12,492 nt of DNA from Chitinophagaceae bacterium (GTDB taxonomy: Bacteria > Bacteroidota > Bacteroidia > Chitinophagales > Chitinophagaceae). Location of the stretch: assembly GCA_025362915.1 (NCBI GenBank), contig JANYEU010000428.1, forward strand, positions 1 to 12,492. The letters run 5' to 3'. The number at the start of each line of letters is the position of its first letter. Position 1 is the stretch's first letter. A program made the translations under genes and the position numbers. Shown here in pieces: positions 7,173 through 12,492 of this stretch. Below the pieces are notes generated by a model. It was not told the origin of the DNA. It was given only the letters and a program-made list of their open reading frames with translations, and ran no database searches.

Positions 7173-7192
7173 CAAATCTAAATAATTTAGAT
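7173..7192 (-). promoter_or_regulatory. Candidate pdxJ promoter -7 element overlapping a palindrome
   Basis: The minus strand reads TAGATTTG (7173-7180), a perfect match to the Bacteroidota -7 consensus TAnnTTTG, about 90 nt before the pdxJ start. No clear TTG lies at the -33 distance. The element overlaps a perfect palindrome, ATCTAAATAATTTAGAT (7176-7192; 7-bp arms, 3-bp centre), 3 nt after the stop of the upstream regulator gene. The palindrome could be an operator or a weak transcript-end hairpin. Confidence 0.45.
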
Positions 7193-7195
7193 AAA

Positions 7196-7825
7196 TTACT
7201 TCCTTAATAGCTTGGATATTAACTCAGATTTTGTTCTTACTTCCATTTTTACATAGATGTTCTTGAGGTGATCGTTTACGGTAGATGCAGATATTCCCAG
7301 TACGGCAGCAATTTCCTTATAGGTAAGTCCCTTCAACAATTCATTTACCACATCGTTTTCTCTAGCGGTAAGATGGGCGGTAACATCTTGATAAGTATCT
7401 TTAGGTTTATGTATTTTTCTGAAGAGTTTCATAGCAACATCTGGGGTGATAAGTGCCCCACCCTTACGGATGATGTCTATGTTCTTTACAAGTGCTTCTA
7501 TATTGAATGGTTTTAGCAGATAACCGTTTGCACCACGCTGGATACAGTCGAAGATGACACTTTCATTATCATTAGCGGTTGTAACAACAATATGAACATC
7601 AGACCAGTGCTGACGGATAAGACTAATGCCCTCCATACCGGAAATACCAGGCAAACCCAGATCAATAAATATGATAAAAGGTTCATCGAGCGTGTTCCTT
7701 TGCTCCAAGAAAGCTTCCATGCTATTGCACGAAAAGGTGATATACAAGTCCTTTTGATTATTGATATAAATTTCTAAACTACGCCTAAGCGGACGGTCAT
7801 CTTCTATTATTCCAACTGTTATCAT
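7196..7825 (-). CDS. NarL/FixJ-type response regulator (orphan)
   Basis: This 209-residue two-component response regulator has an N-terminal receiver domain (about residues 1-120) and a C-terminal LuxR-type helix-turn-helix (about 145-207). The receiver has the acidic pair E8/D9-D10, the phosphoacceptor D55 in IDLGLPG, the switch threonine region VTTAND (T82/T83) and K105 in LLKPF. The DNA-binding part shows LTARENDVVNELLKGLTYKEIA followed by ISASTVNDHLKNIYVKM, with the usual recognition helix. No kinase gene is adjacent; the only kinase in the window (9198-10571) is paired with its own OmpR-type partner. The cognate kinase is therefore probably encoded elsewhere. In Bacteroidota such regulators are often partnered with kinases of the 7TM or TPR type. 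Its targets cannot be read from this window. Confidence 0.93.
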   Translation of the reverse strand: MITVGIIEDDRPLRRSLEIYINNQKDLYITFSCNSMEAFLEQRNTLDEPFIIFIDLGLPGISGMEGISLIRQHWSDVHIVVTTANDNESVIFDCIQRGANGYLLKPFNIEALVKNIDIIRKGGALITPDVAMKLFRKIHKPKDTYQDVTAHLTARENDVVNELLKGLTYKEIAAVLGISASTVNDHLKNIYVKMEVRTKSELISKLLRK

Positions 7826-7829
7826 GCAA

Positions 7830-7860
7830 CTAAAGTAATGAGTATATTCTGTTATAACAA
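7830..7860 (-). promoter_or_regulatory. Candidate promoter and operator of the NarL-type regulator
   Basis: On the minus strand, TTG (7858-7860) is followed 20 bp later by TACTTTAG (7830-7837), one mismatch from the Bacteroidota -7 consensus. The -7 element ends only four bases before the ATG, so a transcript from it would start at or next to the start codon and be essentially leaderless. A perfect palindrome, TGTTATAACA (7850-7859), overlaps the -33 TTG; NarL-type proteins commonly bind inverted repeats. These are weak signals in AT-rich DNA. Confidence 0.3.
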
Positions 7861-7993
7861 TATTTTTTTAAATACTTTCATTTTTTTACAATAACAACTG
7901 CAATGACACGTCTGGTTTGGCGCATTTATTTGGAAAGAAAACATTATAGTAAGCTTGCATTATTACAAATTTGCTTATTTACACACATTGTTA

Positions 7994-8024
7994 TTGACAT
8001 TTCGACCTAGTTGCCATACCTTTG
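7994..8024 (+). promoter_or_regulatory. Promoter of queA (Bacteroidota -33/-7 type)
   Basis: TTGAC at 7994 is followed by a perfect TAnnTTTG element, TACCTTTG (8017-8024), with 20 bp between TTG and TA. This closely fits the known Bacteroidota housekeeping promoter. Transcription would begin near 8030, giving a 5' leader of roughly 90 nt before the queA start. Confidence 0.7.
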
Positions 8025-8119
8025 TCAACTTTTAAAATTGATGCCGTAACATCAAGCGAACTATTTGACCTTCAGGGTTCGTCTTAATGTGGCCTATTAT
8101 TAAACAATTAAATAGACAC

Positions 8120-9169
8120 ATGAAATTATCATCTTTCAAGTACGATCTTCCACTAAACCTCATTGCCCAAAACCCTACAAAAAGAAGGGAAGACAGCAGA
8201 ATGATGGTTGTGAACCGCAAAACGGGGAACATGGAGAACAAGCATTTCAGGGACATTTTGGAGTATTATGACGACCGCGATGTTTTTATAGTGAATAACA
8301 CAAAAGTTTTTCCTGCCCGTATGTATGGTAGAAAAGAGAAGACAGGTGCCAAGATTGAAGTGTTTTTGCTTAGGGAATTAAACAAACCCAATCGTTTGTG
8401 GGATGTTATTGTAGACCCTGCAAGAAAAATAAGGGTTGGTAACAAGCTTTATTTTGGAGACAATGAAGAATTGGTGGCTGAAGTAATTGACAACACAACC
8501 AGCCGTGGACGTACCATCCGTTTTTTATGGGACGATGATGATGCTTCGCTAAAAAGAATGTTGGATACTTTGGGAGAAACCCCACTTCCTAAATACATAA
8601 AAAGGGTTCCGGATGCAGAAGACAGAGAAAGATATCAAACTGTTTATGCAAAACACGAAGGTGCCGTGGCTGCCCCAACTGCCGGACTTCATTTTAGCAA
8701 AGAATTGATTAAGCGTTGCGAGATAAAAGGAATACGTTTTGCTGAAATCACCTTGCATACAGGCTTGACTACCTTTAGACCAATAGAAGTGGAAGACCTT
8801 AGTAAGCATAAGATGGATGCTGAATATTTCACGATAACCAATCAGGCAAGTGCTATTGTAAACAAGGCAAAGGAAACCGGACATAGGGTTTGTTCTGTTG
8901 GCACAACTACCATGAGGGCATTGGAATCTAGCTTTACCGCACAGAAACTATTGAAACCAACAGAAGGATGGACCAATCATTTCATTCATCCACCGTATAA
9001 TTTTAATATAGCTGATAGTTTGGTAACTAACTTTCATTTACCTAAAACAAGTTTGTTGATAATGGCTTGCGCATTTGCTGGGTATGATTTAACCATGGAA
9101 GCTTATAAAAAGGCTATAAAAGATAAATACCGCTTCTTTAGTTATGGAGATGCATTATTGATTATATAA
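8120..9169 (+). CDS. queA: S-adenosylmethionine:tRNA ribosyltransferase-isomerase QueA
   Basis: QueA transfers and isomerises the ribosyl part of S-adenosylmethionine onto preQ1 in tRNA to form epoxyqueuosine, the penultimate step toward queuosine at wobble position 34. With the start chosen here the protein has 349 residues, normal for the family. It begins MKLSSFKYDLP, the family's usual opening. The reading frame is also open to an ATG at 8087, but the 11 added residues have no counterpart in the family. Conserved blocks include FIVNNTKVFPARMYG (56-70), GETPLPKYI (152-160), the highly conserved HEGAVAAPTAGLHF (179-192), TLHTGLTTFRPI (211-222), VGTTTMRALES (260-270), TNFHLPKTSLL (303-313) and the terminal YRFFSYGDA. 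The gene has its own promoter and converges on the histidine kinase gene with only 28 bp between stops. It is intact and ordinary. Confidence 0.97.
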   Translation: MKLSSFKYDLPLNLIAQNPTKRREDSRMMVVNRKTGNMENKHFRDILEYYDDRDVFIVNNTKVFPARMYGRKEKTGAKIEVFLLRELNKPNRLWDVIVDPARKIRVGNKLYFGDNEELVAEVIDNTTSRGRTIRFLWDDDDASLKRMLDTLGETPLPKYIKRVPDAEDRERYQTVYAKHEGAVAAPTAGLHFSKELIKRCEIKGIRFAEITLHTGLTTFRPIEVEDLSKHKMDAEYFTITNQASAIVNKAKETGHRVCSVGTTTMRALESSFTAQKLLKPTEGWTNHFIHPPYNFNIADSLVTNFHLPKTSLLIMACAFAGYDLTMEAYKKAIKDKYRFFSYGDALLII

Positions 9170-9197
9170 ATACTGTGTAGTACTTAAAATATTACTC

Positions 9198-10571
9198 CTA
9201 AATACTCTTCGCCATCGGTTTTATATAAAAGCTGATGGCGAATTTGTTGGTATTAGCGTCCAACGCAGTATAACTAAGTTTGGCATCGTGCATTTCTACT
9301 ATTTTGTTGATGATGGATAGCCCAAGTCCAAAACCCTTACTCATAACAGCGTTACTTCCCCTGAAAAACGGAACATACATCTTTTTGATTTCTTCTGGAG
9401 TGAGAACATTCCCTTTGTTGGTAAAGGCGATATTTATATTACCCAACTTCGTTTCTATGAGAATATCAACTTTTTTGTCTGGCGAATATAGATAAGCATT
9501 CTTGATAAGATTTCTAAATGCCGACTTTAATAAAACCTCATTACCCCTCAGCAATAATTCTTCTTCACTGGCAGGCGTATTGCCAAAGTTTATTTCAATA
9601 TCAATATCATTAAAAAAACGATTACAGTCAGATACACTCTCATATAGTAATTCATCAATTCTCAGTACTGGCCAATTCAAAACAGTATTTATCTTTTCGA
9701 ACTGCGACAGTACCAACAAAGAATTCGTTAGCTCTACCAATTCAATCTGATCGTCCTGAAGAGATAACAATAGCTCTTTATACTCACTATTTGACAATTC
9801 TCTGCTTAATGCACTTTCTGTTTGGGAAACCATTTTTGTGAGTGGCGTTCTCAGCTCGTGGGAGGCGTGCTGCACAAAGCTTCTCTGACGTTCAAAGCTT
9901 TCGTTTAACCTATCCAACATGGCATTGAAGTTCTTTGCAATCTGTTCCAGTTCATCCTTCCCCCTACCTTCATCTACCTTGATTGATAAATTTGCCGACG
10001 TGGTCTCTTGCATTTGTTGGCTTAATTTTATCAAGGGTCTGAATGCCTGTTGCACCATTACAAAAGATAATAACGCCGAGATAAGTACACCACTAATAAA
10101 TACCCCTAATAAGATATAAAAGAGGTGTGACAGCTTTCGCAATCCTGTTTTATCTACAGCACCACAAACAACATAAACATCCAAATCGGGAACATAAGTA
10201 CCTAAGCACTCATGCAGGCCTTGTTTAAAGCGTAACTCTTTGTGCTTTTTAACTGCATTTAATAATGAATCTGTCAAAACGAGGTTAATAGAATCGTTTT
10301 CTTTAAACACAATATCATGTGGCGACTTGGCCAAGATCATTTGCAGCATGTTGAGGCTGGCGGTGTAAGGGCGGGTTTTGGAAAGAACGGCACTATCCAG
10401 CCTAAAACTTCTATATTCAGTCAACAAGGTATTTGTACGAGCCCTTAGGCGCATGTAGTGGTCGTCAACCCGGTTGCTTTTGTATAGAAAATAAATGGCG
10501 ATGGAAGATACCAGAAGGATTATGGCAACAAAACAAGTGATAAATATGGCAAAGCGGAGTTTTAAATTCAT
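9198..10571 (-). CDS. Membrane sensor histidine kinase
   Basis: This 457-residue inner-membrane kinase has a first membrane segment (about residues 7-30), a periplasmic sensor of about 115 residues, and a second membrane segment (about 149-172). These are followed by a HAMP linker (about 175-225), a HisKA dimerisation domain and a HATPase_c domain. The phosphorylated histidine is H238 in ASHELRTPL. The N box is RNLIKNAY (N358) and the G2 box is GFGLGLSI (413-420). The G1 box reads TNKGNV, with asparagine in place of the usual aspartate. The sensor has two cysteines (C122, C136) that could pair or bind a metal; no known ligand-binding fold is evident. Its partner regulator (10585-11271) lies 13 bp upstream in the same operon and surely receives its phosphoryl group. 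Overall it resembles OmpR-linked kinases such as those for metals or envelope stress, but the signal is unknown. Confidence 0.94.
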   Translation of the reverse strand: MNLKLRFAIFITCFVAIILLVSSIAIYFLYKSNRVDDHYMRLRARTNTLLTEYRSFRLDSAVLSKTRPYTASLNMLQMILAKSPHDIVFKENDSINLVLTDSLLNAVKKHKELRFKQGLHECLGTYVPDLDVYVVCGAVDKTGLRKLSHLFYILLGVFISGVLISALLSFVMVQQAFRPLIKLSQQMQETTSANLSIKVDEGRGKDELEQIAKNFNAMLDRLNESFERQRSFVQHASHELRTPLTKMVSQTESALSRELSNSEYKELLLSLQDDQIELVELTNSLLVLSQFEKINTVLNWPVLRIDELLYESVSDCNRFFNDIDIEINFGNTPASEEELLLRGNEVLLKSAFRNLIKNAYLYSPDKKVDILIETKLGNINIAFTNKGNVLTPEEIKKMYVPFFRGSNAVMSKGFGLGLSIINKIVEMHDAKLSYTALDANTNKFAISFYIKPMAKSI

Positions 10572-10584
10572 TATTTACCAGTTA

Positions 10585-11271
10585 TTACTCTTTTATAAAG
10601 TAACCAAAGCCCGATTTGGTAAGAATCAGTTTATTCTCAAATGGTTTGTCAATCTTGTTTCGGAGGAAACTAATGTAAACCTCAATGGTATTGGTTCCGG
10701 TATCAAAGTTCATATTCCATACACTCTCCATTATTTCTTTCTTTGAAATCACCTTACCCCTATTCTTGCATAGAAGGGTGAGCAATGAAAACTCCTTTCC
10801 TGTAAGTATTATTTCTGTATCTCCGCGTTTTACTACCTTGTTCTGAAAGTTTATGACAAGATCATCAATAATAAGTAGTCCATCGCCAGAAGTAAGTGTT
10901 TCGGAACGCTTAATGAACACGTTTATCCGAGCAAATAGTTCATCAAAATAGAATGGCTTAACAATGTAATCATCAGCCCCAATGCTAAATGCCCTTACCT
11001 TATCATGAATTTCACCGAGAGCTGTAAGTATGATAATGGGCACAGACTTATCTTTTTCCCTGAATTCCTTACAGAGTGTAAGTCCGTTCTTGTAGGGGAG
11101 ATTTACATCGAGAATAATTAATGAATAGCTGTTTGCACTAAAGAGTTCTTCCGCTTCTTTGCCATTCAGCGCCGTATCTGCTTGAAAGCCTTTCCTCTCT
11201 AACTCTTCTTTCATTATCTGATTAAGCTTAGGCTCATCCTCTGCTAACAAAATCCTATATGACTTTTCCAT
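10585..11271 (-). CDS. OmpR/PhoB-family response regulator
   Basis: This 228-residue transcription factor is first in a two-gene operon with the histidine kinase at 9198-10571. The receiver domain (about residues 5-118) has E11/D12, the phosphoacceptor D55 in LDVNLPY, T83 in ILTALGE and K105 in IVKPF. The C-terminal winged helix (about 133-227) is of the OmpR type. It includes ILTGKEFSLLTLLCKNRGKV, the recognition-helix region NTIEVYISFLRNKID and the closing hairpin TKSGFGYFI. When phosphorylated it should dimerise and bind tandem direct repeats. Two 11-bp repeats in its own promoter region (11309-11330) are a possible autoregulatory site. Its regulon cannot be read from this window. Confidence 0.95.
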   Translation of the reverse strand: MEKSYRILLAEDEPKLNQIMKEELERKGFQADTALNGKEAEELFSANSYSLIILDVNLPYKNGLTLCKEFREKDKSVPIIILTALGEIHDKVRAFSIGADDYIVKPFYFDELFARINVFIKRSETLTSGDGLLIIDDLVINFQNKVVKRGDTEIILTGKEFSLLTLLCKNRGKVISKKEIMESVWNMNFDTGTNTIEVYISFLRNKIDKPFENKLILTKSGFGYFIKE

Positions 11272-11760
11272 CTAACCTTGTATAATTTCACTATGAGAAC
11301 AATCGAATAATGTAACAATAATACGACAATATTAAGTTGTTTTATGTTGCAGGGGCAAGAAAATATATTAATGTTCTATTTGAAGAAAGAGTTACAACTT
11401 GAGAGTGGAAAGTTATGGTTTGTTCTTTTTAAATATTACCTAGGCCCATAATTGTATATACTGATTTCTATCCATTTTTTGTCAATGTATTTAACCAATC
11501 CTCTTTTGTTTTATTGCTACCAATATTGTATGCCGATAGTATTTGTTGTGTAATTTGATTCTTTGTTTGAATAGTTCTTTTTATGTGTAATATTTTATAA
11601 AAGTATGCTAGCCTTCACTTTTTTAATAATTCTTGCCATCAACTCTTATGGTAGCTGCCATCCAAATAATGAACCCTATCAACAACTTTGATGGCTTTGC
11701 GAAACATCTATACCAGCGGTAACTGGCTATTATTCCAGTTGGCCGTGGAGGAACATACCT
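11272..11760. other. Intergenic region upstream of the two-component operon
   Basis: This 489-bp AT-rich region must contain the operon promoter at its left end (near 11272-11350). I saw no perfect TAnnTTTG element there. It holds the 11-bp direct repeats described separately. Toward the right there are small hairpin-forming sequences: ATCAACAACTTTGAT (11678-11692) and AACTGG-8 nt-CCAGTT (11721-11740). The remaining sequence shows no gene, tRNA or recognisable riboswitch. The 60-codon open frame on the minus strand (11623-11805) runs through the terminator hairpin and is not credible. Confidence 0.6.
11309..11330 (-). promoter_or_regulatory. Two 11-bp direct repeats, candidate OmpR-type binding site
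   Basis: On the plus strand, AATGTAACAAT (11309-11319) is followed directly by AATACGACAAT (11320-11330). The two match at 8 of 11 positions, with AAT and ACAAT conserved. OmpR/PhoB-type regulators are known to bind tandem direct repeats with an 11-bp period. The pair begins 37 nt upstream of the regulator's start codon. Autoregulation by that regulator is an inference. Confidence 0.45.
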
Positions 11761-11802
11761 AATAGAAAAGGCCACCCATTTGCATGCGTGGCCTTTTCTA
11801 TT
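11761..11802. terminator. Strong intrinsic terminator, possibly bidirectional
   Basis: A perfect 15-bp inverted repeat, AATAGAAAAGGCCAC (11761-11775) and GTGGCCTTTTCTATT (11788-11802), encloses a 12-nt loop. The G+C-rich core (GGCCAC/GTGGCC) has an A-tract on one side and a T-tract on the other, so it can stop transcription in both directions. It lies 17 nt past the stop of the T9SS-protein gene on the minus strand, which it most likely terminates. Confidence 0.9.
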
Positions 11803-11819
11803 CATTCATCAGTTAAAAC

Positions 11820-12492
11820 TTATTGTTTCACAAACTTATCCATCAGTTTATTGCCATTGCTATCCGTTAGTTCTACCATATAAACACCAGCTGCAAGACT
11901 GCTTGCATCGAAGGTGATGGACTTGCCGCTTACAGGCACATCAACCTTGTAGAAAGCTTCCTTACCTGCAATTGTTGTAATCCTTATCTTATATAGACTA
12001 CCTGTTGTTGCACCTGCAAGCGTAATGTTCAACTTGCTTTGTACAGGGTTAGGATAAATGGAAATAGCCGTAAGTCGTAAGTTATAAGTCGTAAGTTTTG
12101 CCACTGTGCTATAATTGACCTTTCCTACATTATCCGTTGCTTTTATGCGGTAGTACAAAGTGTTTACACCAGTTGGCAAGCTTGCATCCTGTATGGAGTA
12201 GGTGACCGCTACGCTTGCCTTGCTATTGTTTATAGTAGCAAAATGTACACCGTCTATACTTCTTTCCACACTGTACGAAGCAATACTTGTTTCGTTGGCT
12301 ACCTGCCATTTCACAGCCACACCATTTGTGTTTTGCGTAGCGGAGATGCCTACAAAGTTTACAGCTAATGGCACCGCACCACCCAACACAACCTTGAACC
12401 TGTTGCTGCCCTTACTGGCAGTATCAGTGGTTACATTGAAGTTATAAACAGGATTACTACGCATATCTGTAGTAGTACCCAAGAATTTATCC
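11820..12492 (-). CDS. C-terminal part of a T9SS-secreted surface protein (5' end outside the window)
   Basis: This reading frame is open to the right edge, so only the last 223 codons are visible. The visible part begins DKFLGTTTDMRSNP and continues with FNVTTDTASKGSNRFKVVLGG, a stretch common just before the end of large Bacteroidota secreted proteins. A fibronectin-like module follows, with VKWQVANETSIASYSVERSIDG, the same kind as near the end of the pectinesterase. The last 75 or so residues, starting SIYPNP, form a T9SS type A sorting domain with the terminal FVKQ. The protein is therefore exported through the outer membrane by the Por system, and the sorting domain is removed or used for anchoring. 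Its enzymatic or adhesive function lies in the unseen N-terminal part. A 7-bp repeat within the gene is listed separately. Confidence 0.9.
   Translation of the reverse strand, partial: DKFLGTTTDMRSNPVYNFNVTTDTASKGSNRFKVVLGGAVPLAVNFVGISATQNTNGVAVKWQVANETSIASYSVERSIDGVHFATINNSKASVAVTYSIQDASLPTGVNTLYYRIKATDNVGKVNYSTVAKLTTYNLRLTAISIYPNPVQSKLNITLAGATTGSLYKIRITTIAGKEAFYKVDVPVSGKSITFDASSLAAGVYMVELTDSNGNKLMDKFVKQ
12069..12096. repeat. Heptanucleotide repeat (4 copies) inside the T9SS-protein gene
   Basis: Four consecutive 7-bp units occur: CGTAAGT (12069), CGTAAGT (12076), TATAAGT (12083) and CGTAAGT (12090). On the coding strand they specify the linker LTTYNLRLT just before the sorting domain, which starts SIYPNP. 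The unit length is not a multiple of three, so gain or loss of one or two units would shift the frame ahead of the sorting signal. Confidence 0.9.

Noticed and set aside
8087..8119. Upstream ATG for queA adding 11 residues
   Set aside because: QueA proteins begin at the position corresponding to the ATG at 8120; the extension has no counterpart in the family.
9170..9197. Terminator between queA and the histidine kinase gene
   Set aside because: Only weak, imperfect pairing (GTAGTA with TATTAC) is visible in the 28-bp gap; there is no convincing stem or T-tract.
11468..11614. About 48 open codons on the minus strand without a start codon (includes NQITQQILSAYNIG)
   Set aside because: The segment looks mildly protein-like, but it has no start codon, no known motif, is short and lies in AT-rich DNA. 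It could be a gene fossil but cannot be supported.
11623..11805. 60-codon minus-strand open frame in the intergenic region
   Set aside because: It starts inside the terminator region, covers the perfect hairpin and has no recognisable protein features.

Overview
The window looks like chromosomal DNA from a member of the Bacteroidota, probably close to the Chitinophagaceae or Sphingobacteriia. This rests on two large secreted proteins that end in type IX secretion (T9SS) C-terminal sorting domains, a perfect Bacteroidota-type -7 promoter element (TAnnTTTG) upstream of queA, and AT-rich intergenic DNA without Shine-Dalgarno sequences. No taxonomic marker gene is present, so the assignment below phylum level is a guess.

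Left part (1-5700): a 22-bp tandem repeat array runs in from the window edge to about 227. It is followed by a very large secreted, multi-domain pectinesterase (CE8) on the minus strand (279-3746). A 597-bp divergent intergenic region with several candidate operator and promoter elements separates this from a GntR-type regulator with a LacI-like sensor domain (4344-5360, plus strand). Just beyond the regulator, facing it, lies the frameshifted, truncated remnant of a second pectinesterase (about 5341-5657). The regulator is therefore bracketed by one intact and one dead pectinesterase, which suggests it controls pectin use.

Middle (5700-9170): a membrane-anchored DUF4258-like protein (plus strand), pyridoxine 5'-phosphate synthase pdxJ (minus), an orphan NarL/FixJ-type response regulator (minus) and the queuosine-biosynthesis gene queA (plus, with a good promoter). 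pdxJ and queA are ordinary housekeeping genes.

Right part (9170-12492): an OmpR-family response regulator and a membrane histidine kinase form a two-gene operon on the minus strand, convergent with queA. An intergenic region of about 550 bp with a strong bidirectional-looking terminator follows. The last feature is the C-terminal end of another T9SS-secreted protein that continues past the right edge. Its gene carries a heptanucleotide repeat just upstream of the sorting domain.

I see no CRISPR array, tRNA, rRNA, insertion sequence or prophage gene. The less ordinary items are the 22-bp array, the dead pectinesterase with its own 21-bp repeat, the split and re-inserted module within the intact pectinesterase, and the 7-bp repeat that could toggle a secretion signal.
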